A DNA stretch of 36,456 bases, from NCBI GenBank assembly GCA_022822525.1, contig JAJEBN010000019.1, positions 1 to 36,456 on the forward strand, in the 5' to 3' direction. This stretch comes from Acidimicrobiia bacterium (lineage in GTDB: Bacteria; Actinomycetota; Acidimicrobiia; Acidimicrobiales; Poriferisodalaceae). The translations under genes and the position numbers were made by a program. The first letter of the stretch is position 1; each line of letters opens with the position of its first letter. Shown here piece by piece: positions 1-8,066 of the stretch. Under the pieces are notes generated by a model. It saw only the letters and a list, made by a program, of their open reading frames with translations. It was not told the origin of the DNA and did not search any database.

Positions 1-141
1 GCCGAGCTCAAGGACTCCATCAACACATGGGTGGACAACTGGAACGACAACCCCCGACCATTCACCTGGCACAAGACCGCCGACCAGATCTTCGACACCA
101 TGGCCGCATATATGCAACAAATTCCCCACTCAGGACACTAG
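1..141 (+). CDS. IS630-type transposase, C-terminal end (5' part outside window)
   Basis: Frame 1 is open from the left edge to a TAG at 139-141 and gives 46 residues. The segment WVDNWNDNPRPFTWHKTADQI matches the well-known end of IS630/Tc1-type DDE transposases, in which a W-N-D/E-x-P-x-P-F-W-K-T-A-D-Q-I pattern closes the protein. The catalytic part and the left end of the element lie outside the window, so completeness cannot be judged. The stop is only 14 bases from the stop of the convergent DGQHR gene, so the right end of the element must lie very close to 141-156. I did not resolve an inverted repeat. The element marks one edge of the defence operon. Confidence 0.85.
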   Translation, partial: AELKDSINTWVDNWNDNPRPFTWHKTADQIFDTMAAYMQQIPHSGH

Positions 142-155
142 TTGGACTACGCGCC

Positions 156-1556
156 TCAGACGCGCACGGCTTCTTCGATCTCACTCCACATCGAGTCGAC
201 TTCATGGACAGCGTCAAGTGGGAGCAATTCTCGCCAAGCGGACCGGAGGCCCATCCTGCCGGTGATCTCCTCTTCGGACAGTTGGTCCAATCCGAGCTGC
301 CAACGGACGATTCGCTGTGCTACCCGCAAGCGAGGCTTGCGATCCTCGTTCGCAATCCTCCAGTCATCCTCCTCGGTACGGACTAGCAACAGATGCCTCC
401 ACGGCGGTCGATGCGCTGACCAGACCACCGTGCTGAGAGGCTGGAGCGCTCGAGCGGCGGCCGGGAGCTCCAATTCGTCGGCGTCGACGGACCTGCGGCT
501 CAACTCCTCGTCGAGCAGTTCGCGGGCCAGCTCCACGAGCAGTTCTTGAACCACAGGCCAGAACAAGACATGGTCTTCGACACCTTCGGCTGTATCGGCA
601 TTGTGATCGCGCATCTTCTCTGGATCTTCACGCAGCACCGGCAAGGCCGTGATCAGGCTGTCCCAGCAGTGAAACAACTCGTCCGCCAGGGCATCGATCT
701 CCTCCTCCTCAGGACGGAATCTGATGAACTCTTTGAGCCGTTCGTTGCTCGCCCCCCAGCCGCGGTTGCGACGCACCGGCGTCATGAGAAACTGGCCGTT
801 CAGCTTGTATAGCATCTCCAAGCTGGTCCAATGATTCGAAGCCGGTTGGACATTCGCCCCAGGACTCATCTTGACCCGACTTGATTCAAATTGATTGCTG
901 CCAGATCGGAAGAATTCGTGCTCGGTCACGAGCCGTCGAGTGACGATCGCGATCGCATCATCCTCGTCCATGACGATATTCTCGAAATTCGACATGGATT
1001 TTGCGTACCGATTTAGGTGACCGAATAACCGTCGGTAGCGAATCTTGAACTCGTCTGTGGCTTCAAGCATCCGCGGCGTGACGATGATGACTGAGACTTC
1101 TTCATTCCGGAATCCCGACGGCTCGGTGAATTCCGAATCGCCTTCAACTATCGAACGGATTGCTGCGAGTCGATGCTGGCCGTCAAGCGCATAGTAGGTC
1201 TGCTCACCGTTAAACGTGAGCACCCCGAATGCTTCCGAGAGTTTGCGATCCCCGCTAAGAATCTTGAATTCGGGGATTTCCTCGATGCTAACGGGATACC
1301 ACTGTGGTTCGCCCTCCATCGCTGCGACAACGAGTGAGTTGAAGAACCGATCTTCGTGGTTTGCAAGGTAGCTCGCGATCTGGTCTCGGGCTCGTGATTT
1401 ATTGAGTTGACGTTGAATTGCGTCGGACAGTAAGGTCGGCCCATGGATTTCTTCCGCGAACTTGACATTCTCTGACAATTCCCGCATTGTCATGCGTACC
1501 AAGAAGTAGTCCCAACGACCCATCTTGGCCCGGATTGCCGGATATATCTGCGTCAT
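156..1556 (-). CDS. DGQHR-domain protein (DndB-like)
   Basis: The 466-residue protein carries the diagnostic DGQHR motif at residues 125-129 (YYALDGQHRLAAI), in the setting seen in DGQHR-domain proteins, the family that includes DndB of DNA phosphorothioation loci. In Dnd systems DndB is a transcriptional regulator, and other DGQHR proteins occur in DNA-modification islands; the biochemical role here is not known. The C-terminal third is acidic and rich in Leu/Glu (for example ELLVELARELLDEELSRR), probably helical. The ATG at 1556 has an AGGGAG ribosome site about 9 bases upstream. It is the last gene of the operon, 42 bp after the GIY-YIG gene. It could be an autoregulator or part of the restriction module. 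The family call is firm, the role is inferred. Confidence 0.8.
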   Translation of the reverse strand: MTQIYPAIRAKMGRWDYFLVRMTMRELSENVKFAEEIHGPTLLSDAIQRQLNKSRARDQIASYLANHEDRFFNSLVVAAMEGEPQWYPVSIEEIPEFKILSGDRKLSEAFGVLTFNGEQTYYALDGQHRLAAIRSIVEGDSEFTEPSGFRNEEVSVIIVTPRMLEATDEFKIRYRRLFGHLNRYAKSMSNFENIVMDEDDAIAIVTRRLVTEHEFFRSGSNQFESSRVKMSPGANVQPASNHWTSLEMLYKLNGQFLMTPVRRNRGWGASNERLKEFIRFRPEEEEIDALADELFHCWDSLITALPVLREDPEKMRDHNADTAEGVEDHVLFWPVVQELLVELARELLDEELSRRSVDADELELPAAARALQPLSTVVWSAHRPPWRHLLLVRTEEDDWRIANEDRKPRLRVAQRIVRWQLGLDQLSEEEITGRMGLRSAWRELLPLDAVHEVDSMWSEIEEAVRV

Positions 1557-1598
1557 GCCAACTGCTCCCTTTGCCGTCTGGCGTTCGTTTGGTCAATC

Positions 1599-2072
1599 TC
1601 ACACTCGTTGTGGTTGCCGCACTCTCGCCATAAGTGGTTGGCCACGCGGCACTGCTCGATTTGCAGGCGGATTCAATACTTGAATGAGTTCTGACTCGGC
1701 CGTTGACGACCACGCAGAACCGTGTTCGCTGTGTGCAACTGGAACTACGGCAAAGACAAAGTCCAAGTGGCCGAATACCGCGTGGCAACGCGCGATGAGC
1801 GGATTCTGCGACACTGGCTTTGCATGACGCAAGAAGCGATGACGAAGATTGTCAGATCGGCCCACGTACATAGCGTTTGCCAGTACTTCGGGTAACTGAT
1901 ACCGAGCGGCAAGGCGCTGGCTCGCAGTAGTCAGAAGGTAAACACCGGCTCGGATAGGAACGCTGTCGCGGTACAGCTGATTAAGTGGCACCCGTTGCCA
2001 GTGCGTCCCCCGAAGCACTTCTGCCGCTCTTTCCCAAGCGGCACGCTCAAGCGACCATCCGTCAAATTTCAT
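1599..2072 (-). CDS. GIY-YIG family nuclease
   Basis: This 157-residue protein has the layout of a GIY-YIG endonuclease: GVY at residues 43-45 in place of GIY, MYVGRSDNLRHRF at 68-80 as the YIG strand followed by the catalytic Arg helix, then Glu 126/128 and Asn 134 (AESELIQVLNPPANR) as the metal-binding Glu and the conserved Asn. All key residues appear present, so an active single-domain nuclease is plausible. I chose the ATG at 2072 because it overlaps the previous gene's stop as ATGA, like the other junctions in this operon; an upstream GTG/ATG at 2102 would add ten Arg-rich residues. The nuclease sits directly behind the phosphorothioation genes, so it may be the DNA-cutting effector. 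That role is inference. Confidence 0.8.
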   Translation of the reverse strand: MKFDGWSLERAAWERAAEVLRGTHWQRVPLNQLYRDSVPIRAGVYLLTTASQRLAARYQLPEVLANAMYVGRSDNLRHRFLRHAKPVSQNPLIARCHAVFGHLDFVFAVVPVAHSEHGSAWSSTAESELIQVLNPPANRAVPRGQPLMARVRQPQRV

Positions 2073-3628
2073 TGTGCTACTCCGCCGCCCCCGGGCTTGC
2101 ACAAGCGAGCACGCAGCGCGGACGCAGTTCGCACGCCGCTTTGTCGGCCGCTGTTCGCGCGAGGGACGGCAACAGCGCTTTCGCGCCCAAGACTGGTTCC
2201 AGCGCTGTTGGACGCGGCTACCACAGCATGGGCGAATGAGATATCCCGACGACCGTGAATGACCAGACTGATCCGCGAACCCCCGCGGGCACCGAGTGCG
2301 GTCAGTGCCTGCGCCAGCCTGCCGATTTCGGGGCCGTGCATAGATGTTGCACGCCAGATCACCGATACGTCACTGCAGCCCGTCGGTGACCTCACCGATG
2401 CAGTGGACTTCTCTCCAAAGCCCACCCCGAGAGCGATCGAGATTTCCGGGGGAACTCCCGCCAAGCTGTAGCCCTTCAAGAAGCGGCTCTCGACATCGAA
2501 AGTCCAGAAGGGGTCGCCCGTTTCAGTCGTGCCGTGGGCGACATCGTCGAGAGTGCCCAAGGGACCCGAGTAGCCGCTCGCCTCGCTGACCCATCCATGC
2601 TCGACTCGGAAGGCCGGCGTCTCCAGATACGCCCGAACACTCGCTTCCTTGACACCGAACAGGCGAGGCAACTCGTCGAGAAGCCTGCTGAGCCTTGTCG
2701 ACCCGCCGTCCTCGGTTATGCGCTGGCGAATCTCAGCTGGGATGCCCTCGTAAACGTCGTCGACCCAGTCCTCAAAACCCCAAGTGGTCTTGGAGGCTCG
2801 AACGACACCTTCCATGGCGGCGAGCGCTGCATCCACGCGAAACATGCGCCCATCGATCTCGGGACGCAACCGGTCCTCGATCTCCGCTCTCGTCGCCGGT
2901 CGGCCAATGGCCCTCAAGGCGGCAGCGACCTGCGCTTGGCGAGTTGGAGCCAGCACCAGCACGCCGCATGCCCGCGTCAGCCTGGCGATTGAGAGCAACT
3001 CATCCCACGTGTCGCTCCAACGCTCGCCAAATTCGGTTTGACGCAGGCCTGCTTCATCAACGCACCCGAAGTTGTCGCTGAATTCGCGCGCTCGTGTTGT
3101 CAGACTGGCCGCCGCATCAACAGCTCGACGGCTGGCCCACAGCCCACCGGCGTACTGGTACCCGAGCTCCACCATGAGCCGCTGCGAAATGATGTGACCT
3201 GCGAGATCGTCGATTCCACCAGTGAGAGCAGCGACAGCACGATCGAGGCGGTCTCCAGCTGCAAAGTCGCCCAGCCAGTCGCTCAGTGGCGCGATCACAT
3301 GCGCAAGAAATGGCTCGAGCAGCTCGTCGATCTGTGATCGCAGCCTTGATTCGATGCCGCGTATTCGTTCTCCGGTCCGGCCGACTCGACGACCAATCTC
3401 GGCCAACGTTGCTGGTTCAGCAGCAGCGATGCGGCTCTTGAGCACGACGACGCCGATGTCGCTGGTCTCAGCGATCAATTGCCCGATAGCGGCGGTGGCA
3501 TCTCGAATGACGTGAGCGATTTCCGAGTCGTTGTCCTGGCGAAGTGCCGGCAGTTGGGGCAAGCCGGGCACGCCCTCCGTTCCCGCGCCCTCGCCAAGGT
3601 CAGAGTGCCGAACCCGTTCATCGTTCAC
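2069..3628 (-). CDS. Sigma-region-4-like HTH DNA-binding protein of the phosphorothioation operon
   Basis: I place the start at the GTG at 3628, which overlaps the sspD stop as GTGA and gives 519 residues; an ATG at 3646 would add six. Residues 73-97 (TLAEIGRRVGRTGERIRGIE) closely match the helix-turn-helix of sigma-70 region 4, whose consensus is LxEIGxxxGxTxERVRQIE. The middle holds further winged-helix-like pieces (for example around PATRAEIEDRL and KEASVRAYLETPAF). No nuclease or ATPase motif is visible. It lacks sigma regions 2 and 3, so it is not an ordinary sigma factor and more likely binds DNA for the system. Its place between sspD and a nuclease gene, with overlaps on both sides, argues for co-translation. 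Molecular role unknown. Confidence 0.7.
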   Translation of the reverse strand: MNDERVRHSDLGEGAGTEGVPGLPQLPALRQDNDSEIAHVIRDATAAIGQLIAETSDIGVVVLKSRIAAAEPATLAEIGRRVGRTGERIRGIESRLRSQIDELLEPFLAHVIAPLSDWLGDFAAGDRLDRAVAALTGGIDDLAGHIISQRLMVELGYQYAGGLWASRRAVDAAASLTTRAREFSDNFGCVDEAGLRQTEFGERWSDTWDELLSIARLTRACGVLVLAPTRQAQVAAALRAIGRPATRAEIEDRLRPEIDGRMFRVDAALAAMEGVVRASKTTWGFEDWVDDVYEGIPAEIRQRITEDGGSTRLSRLLDELPRLFGVKEASVRAYLETPAFRVEHGWVSEASGYSGPLGTLDDVAHGTTETGDPFWTFDVESRFLKGYSLAGVPPEISIALGVGFGEKSTASVRSPTGCSDVSVIWRATSMHGPEIGRLAQALTALGARGGSRISLVIHGRRDISFAHAVVAASNSAGTSLGRESAVAVPRANSGRQSGVRTASALRARLCKPGGGGVAQ

Positions 3629-4473
3629 AGCGCGCACACCGTGCATTGCTCGGCCGAGTCGTCATCGTCGAATGCGTCGGCCAGGACTTCGATCAGTGGG
3701 ATGTTGCGGCGGGCCGTCTTCGCGCGGGCCAGGGCGTCTGCGTGGCGGTCGAGGATCTCGGTTCGGCGGTCGCGGAGCTGGACGAGCGTCTCGCCGCCGC
3801 TCCAGGTGTACTGACGGCCTGCCATCGCCCGGTCGCCGAAGTCGGCGTTTCCGTCGACGCCGGCATCGAGCAGAACCTTCTGTTCGATGGCAACCGCTCG
3901 CTCGAAGAGCTCGGGATGGCGGTCGGCGAGGCCGATCCACTCGGCTTTGCGCTGGTAGAAGCAGAAGTAGCAGCCCGAGCGCGTCCGCCAGTCGTAGTAG
4001 GCAGGCAGGCCGATTCCAGCATCGTCGAGGATCTTCATGACGCCTTCGTGGTCGACGCCGTCCTCGACGAATGGAAAGCGGCTCTCGATATTGGGCTTTG
4101 TCGAGATGTAGCCCTTGCGATTGGCCTCGTCGGCCCGGATGGCGACATAGGAGATAGCAGGCTTGTCGCCGATCCACGCCTCAATGGGCTTGATCTTCAT
4201 CACCTTGGTGCACCAGCGCATCTGCGGCGACGGCAACGCTCCGCGGAAAACCTCAAACCAGTGGTCGAATCCGCGTTCCGAATTCAGCCGCACGATCGGC
4301 TTGCCCAAGATGACCTCGAGCCGCGTCAAGAACTCATAGGTCTCGGGAAGCTCCGCGCCGGTGTCGCAGAAGAAATACTCCATCTCCGGTACCCGGTCGC
4401 GCAGATAGAGCGCCAGAGCGCTCGAGTCCTTCCCGCCGGAGATGCCGCAGATGTGGCGCACGGACGATGTCAC
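3625..4473 (-). CDS. sspD: PAPS-reductase-like ATP pyrophosphatase (SspD/DndC-like)
   Basis: The 282-residue protein opens with the PP-loop SGGKDS at residues 12-17, the ATP-pyrophosphatase signature of PAPS reductases. DndC and SspD belong to this family and activate the DNA backbone phosphate for sulfur insertion in phosphorothioation. Cysteines at 88 (RWCTK), 168 and 171 (SGCYFC) and a C-terminal CTVC (277-280) are candidates for an iron-sulfur cluster as in DndC. A metabolic PAPS reductase is unlikely given the neighbours: a cysteine desulfurase, a DUF4007 protein and a large ATPase. The GTG start at 4473 overlaps the sspC stop as GTGA, and its own stop overlaps the next start as GTGA. 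Family call strong; Ssp assignment rests on context. Confidence 0.85.
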   Translation of the reverse strand: MTSSVRHICGISGGKDSSALALYLRDRVPEMEYFFCDTGAELPETYEFLTRLEVILGKPIVRLNSERGFDHWFEVFRGALPSPQMRWCTKVMKIKPIEAWIGDKPAISYVAIRADEANRKGYISTKPNIESRFPFVEDGVDHEGVMKILDDAGIGLPAYYDWRTRSGCYFCFYQRKAEWIGLADRHPELFERAVAIEQKVLLDAGVDGNADFGDRAMAGRQYTWSGGETLVQLRDRRTEILDRHADALARAKTARRNIPLIEVLADAFDDDDSAEQCTVCAL

Positions 4474-7400
4474 CGCACACCGTCCGCGATCTTGGCCGAG
4501 AGTGGGTCAGTTTCTGCGTGTGCCGCGCCAGATGGAGCCAGCAGACGTTCTGCGAGAATTGCCATCACCGCGTTATGGGCCCGCTGCGGTGAACCGACCG
4601 CTTCAGCGATCTTGGCGAGCAAGTCGTCGACCGCCGACTCGACCGCAGATCGCTCCTCGTGTGCGACGCCCACAAGACGCGCTTCTTCAGCACCTGACGG
4701 ATCGGTGACAGCAACGCGCAGTGCTTCGAATGGCAGGCCGTCTGCTGCTCGTCGTTCGGCGTGCAGCGCCCTCAGTCGGTTGAACGCCGCAAGCCGCTGC
4801 GGCAGGCGGGCGCGAACGGCGGCCAAGTCTCGATCAGTCCACTCGCTCGGTGCCTTGCCTGCGAGCACCGTGGCGATAGAGGCCATCCAGTCGTGGTCGT
4901 CCTCGTAGACATCGTTGGAGAGCGCCAGCACGAAGCTCCGCATCTGCGGATCGAGCACTTCGTCGATGAGTCCGACCGCTGGGCCGGACACTGCGACGCG
5001 GGCGCGCTCACCTGCAGCTGAGAGCAGTTCAGCGCAGAGCTCGAGGACTAGTTCGCGACAGCGACCGGTGAGCTCATCGAGGCTGAGCGAGAGGTCGTCC
5101 GCGAATGCGCTGTAAGGACCCCCCCCCCCCCCACTTCGGAGCGTGGACACGCCGTCGCGGGCGCGCACGGCGGTCGCGGCAATGGGGGTGTGGCCCAGAG
5201 CGGCGGGCAGCGATTCGAACAGCAGCACGTCCGGCTCGGTCGCCTCGGTGAGCGCGTCTCGTACAGCGAGCGCTCGGTCGCTCAGATGTGACGTGCAACG
5301 GGTCCAGTTCTCGAGCCTGCGGGTTCGAGCCGCGATATGCCGGGTCACCGACAGCACATTACCGACCCGCGAATTGCCGACGCCTGGGTCGATGCCGAAA
5401 CCAGCTGCAAGCGCATCGACTGCGGCCTTGCGTGACCCCGAGACGTTTGCGAAGTGCTTGACCTCGAAGTGTCCAGGGTTCCGCACCATGCGCTCAGACA
5501 ACTCCGGCGAGAGGCCAAGCTGAAACGTGCCGTGCTCGTATATGGCGATCCGGTCGGCCCGAGCCAGAAGCGCCGCCGTGACAATCACGGGGATGACCCC
5601 GGCCTTCACTCCGTAAGGGGGCGAGGCCAACATGACGTACAAGTCCCGAATATTGAGCCGCGACGACTTCGCAGCGTCGAACGCGCTCTCTATCGCGCCC
5701 CACACATGCGTCAGACGGACATGTTCGATCTGTTCGCTGGCTTCTGATGAAACACGGTCTTTGCGGGCGCGCGGTCTCCCGAAGACGAATTCGCCGCCCG
5801 CCCTGCGGGGGCGATGTACTCCTGAATACCTCAGTGCAGCTTCGTACATCGCCATCTCGGGTCCGTAGCCCTTGAGATCGAGTCGGAACTCGCTGCCGCA
5901 CTCGATCATGGCCTCCAATAGGAGGCGACGGGCCTTCGCGCCCTGCGATGTCAGTTCTGAGCGGTTCAGCATCTCGTTCGGCACGCGCGGCGCGTCCGGG
6001 TAGGCGAGGTCCGCGGCCTCTGAGAGCGGCGCGCTCCCGCGCCCAGGTTGCAGTGGGATGCCCGCTGACTGGTCAAGCAGTGTCCAACTGCAATTCGCCG
6101 TGCTGTACGTCGACGACATCGCTGCTTCCAGTTGCGAACGCGCTAGAGCCAACCGCTCGCCGACCTCGCGCCTTGCGACCCAGTCGTTCTCGACCTGAGG
6201 TGCCGACAGCACATCGTTCAGTGCCGCAACCTCACGCGCGGCGCGATCGAGATCGGCGACCTCATCTGGCATCGCGGCAACGACTGGCTTCGAGCGCAAT
6301 CGCCACAACCGATGCGGGGCACTTCGTTGGTGTGTGCCCGAACGAATTGCTTCGTCGGACAGCGTCGGAAACCGGCCTTCGGTGCTCGTGACGAGCAGCA
6401 GCTCGCCGTCGGCGGCGTCGAGTGCCGCGAGCGGGTCGATCATCTCATCACCGTGCACAAATCGGCACCGGAACAACCGCACGACGTCGTTCTGTGCACT
6501 GTGTCGTGCGGCAACGATGGGCTCAACTGCATAGACGGCACCGAGCACCTGATGCAACGGCTGATCGGCGATTCGGTCATGTGCCGCTGCCGTCAGCTCA
6601 GTGACGTTGACATCGGTGCCATGCCAGACGCGGTACTCGTCCGCGAAGGCCCGATACGTCAACAAGCCGCGGTGTTCGAGGCCGGCGAGGGTCTCTTTCG
6701 AAGCTGGATCGACAAGCCGCAGCACGGAGGCGCTGGCCCGTGTGGCTCCAGACGTCGCGACGAGGTTGAGCAGCGCGACCGACTTGATCACACGCGATTC
6801 TTCCCCCGGGAGGCCATGAGCGTCCCGGAGTCTGCCTGCGATCTCCGTCCAGCGTCCCGAACGGCCGACAGTGCTGACGCCAGCGCCGCCGGTGTCCATG
6901 AAGTAGTCGTAGACGGCCTCCGGACCAATGGACGGCAGTTCTCCTTCGCCGTTCAGGGCTATGTCTGCCGCCAGCGAGGCCACCGTGCCCGACTCGCTGC
7001 CGGCCAGAAATGAGAACAGCGTTCGTTCGTGCTGTCCAAATCGATTGCATAGTTCGGGCAGTACCAGTGCCGCAATGGGATGCAGGGGCCAGCAGGCTGC
7101 GATCTTGTCCGGTTCGCTGAGGTCGCTGACGCCCGCAGCAGCGAGCGATTCGGCATGCGTAACGGCCCACGCGTCGATACGGCCTCGCAGTCGGTCGTCA
7201 TCGACTTGCAGCGCTTCGGCGATCAGAGCGCGGGTCTGTGCCGCTGATTCAGTGAAGGCGACATCCACAAAGCGGCCTTGCACCTTTGCCCAATCGCGGC
7301 GTCGACGGTCATCTGCATTCGCGAGATATTCCTCAAACGACAAGTGCTGCAGCGTCACCACGAAGATCGGCAGACCCGTGCCCTGGCCGGCCTCTGCCAG

Positions 7401-8066
7401 CCGTTGTAAGAGGTACGTGTCGCTGGACTCGTCGTCTCCTGCTGCTTCGAGGTTCTTCCCGAACTCGTCAATCACGATGAGCAACGGTGATTGTGACGCG
7501 ATGCAGTGTGCGATCTCCACGAGTTCGCTGACTGACGGGTCCACCGGGTCCTTGGCGCGACTGGCGCGCCGCTGCGCAAGCTTGAGCAGTGAAGAGGCCG
7601 CGAACTCGGCTGAGCCGGGAACTCGGCCGTAGCGTCGCACAACGGCCCGATGCAGACCTCTCAGCACGGTTCGCGCAACCGGTTCACGATCGGCTGTGAC
7701 CAGCGCCCGGAAGATGCCCGCTGAACGGCTCTGATGCCGTGACAGTGCTCGGAGCACGTCATCTTTGGCGGCCGGTGCTGCATCTGCGAGTTTGGCGAGC
7801 GCACGCTCGCGTGCGACGCCCGGAGGTCCGAACGCCGCGTCGAGCAGCAGGCCCAGCGACGACTTGCCGGAGCCATATGGCCCGGTGATCGACCAGGCGC
7901 CGCCGGCCGGTCCAAGTGCGGCGGCAGTTACACGTTCAACAACGTCCAATGCCCGCGCCGTCACTACGTAGCCATCGAGGGGCTCGACGTTCTCCGCGTC
8001 TCGTTCAAGACTTGCCGATCGGGCGAACTGGCGCCGGACGCTCAGCACGTCGGCCAGCGTTGTCAC
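4470..8066 (-). CDS. sspC: Large P-loop ATPase (SspC-like)
   Basis: The 1198-residue protein has a Walker A (GPYGSGKSS, residues 62-70) and a Walker B (LLIVIDEFGKN, 195-205) in its N-terminal third, so it is a P-loop NTPase. The remainder is mostly helical with no domain I can name. In SspABCD systems the C subunit is the ATPase that works with B and D in sulfur modification of DNA; the position between the DUF4007 gene and the PAPS-reductase-like gene supports this. The GTG start overlaps the sspB stop as GTGA. An unusual feature is a 14-G run encoding Gly 979-983. In either other frame a stop follows closely (5074-5076 after +1, 5048-5050 after -1), removing about 200 residues. The present sequence is in the intact frame. 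Confidence 0.8.
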   Translation of the reverse strand: MTTLADVLSVRRQFARSASLERDAENVEPLDGYVVTARALDVVERVTAAALGPAGGAWSITGPYGSGKSSLGLLLDAAFGPPGVARERALAKLADAAPAAKDDVLRALSRHQSRSAGIFRALVTADREPVARTVLRGLHRAVVRRYGRVPGSAEFAASSLLKLAQRRASRAKDPVDPSVSELVEIAHCIASQSPLLIVIDEFGKNLEAAGDDESSDTYLLQRLAEAGQGTGLPIFVVTLQHLSFEEYLANADDRRRRDWAKVQGRFVDVAFTESAAQTRALIAEALQVDDDRLRGRIDAWAVTHAESLAAAGVSDLSEPDKIAACWPLHPIAALVLPELCNRFGQHERTLFSFLAGSESGTVASLAADIALNGEGELPSIGPEAVYDYFMDTGGAGVSTVGRSGRWTEIAGRLRDAHGLPGEESRVIKSVALLNLVATSGATRASASVLRLVDPASKETLAGLEHRGLLTYRAFADEYRVWHGTDVNVTELTAAAHDRIADQPLHQVLGAVYAVEPIVAARHSAQNDVVRLFRCRFVHGDEMIDPLAALDAADGELLLVTSTEGRFPTLSDEAIRSGTHQRSAPHRLWRLRSKPVVAAMPDEVADLDRAAREVAALNDVLSAPQVENDWVARREVGERLALARSQLEAAMSSTYSTANCSWTLLDQSAGIPLQPGRGSAPLSEAADLAYPDAPRVPNEMLNRSELTSQGAKARRLLLEAMIECGSEFRLDLKGYGPEMAMYEAALRYSGVHRPRRAGGEFVFGRPRARKDRVSSEASEQIEHVRLTHVWGAIESAFDAAKSSRLNIRDLYVMLASPPYGVKAGVIPVIVTAALLARADRIAIYEHGTFQLGLSPELSERMVRNPGHFEVKHFANVSGSRKAAVDALAAGFGIDPGVGNSRVGNVLSVTRHIAARTRRLENWTRCTSHLSDRALAVRDALTEATEPDVLLFESLPAALGHTPIAATAVRARDGVSTLRSGGGGGPYSAFADDLSLSLDELTGRCRELVLELCAELLSAAGERARVAVSGPAVGLIDEVLDPQMRSFVLALSNDVYEDDHDWMASIATVLAGKAPSEWTDRDLAAVRARLPQRLAAFNRLRALHAERRAADGLPFEALRVAVTDPSGAEEARLVGVAHEERSAVESAVDDLLAKIAEAVGSPQRAHNAVMAILAERLLAPSGAAHAETDPLSAKIADGVR
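5119..5132 (-). repeat. Homopolymer G14 (C14 on + strand) inside sspC, candidate phase-variation tract
   Basis: Fourteen consecutive C on the plus strand read as GGG GGG GGG GGG GG(T) in sspC, giving five glycines between Ser 978 and Pro 984. It is by far the longest homopolymer I see in the window. Runs of this kind in coding sequence are typical of contingency loci switched by slipped-strand mispairing. The current length keeps the frame open; gain or loss of one base ends translation within about 15 to 30 codons. A sequencing error in length is possible, but the intact 1198-residue frame argues against an error that is not a multiple of three. Confidence 0.75.

Noticed and set aside
3544..4908. 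A 454-codon open frame on the plus strand opposite the PAPS-reductase-like gene
   Set aside because: It is the complement of two well-supported genes, shows no family motif, and is typical of shadow frames in high-GC DNA.
5119..5132. Reading the C14 tract only as a sequencing artefact
   Set aside because: The surrounding 1198-codon frame is intact at this length, which a random length error would break in two of three cases; the possibility is kept in the finding.
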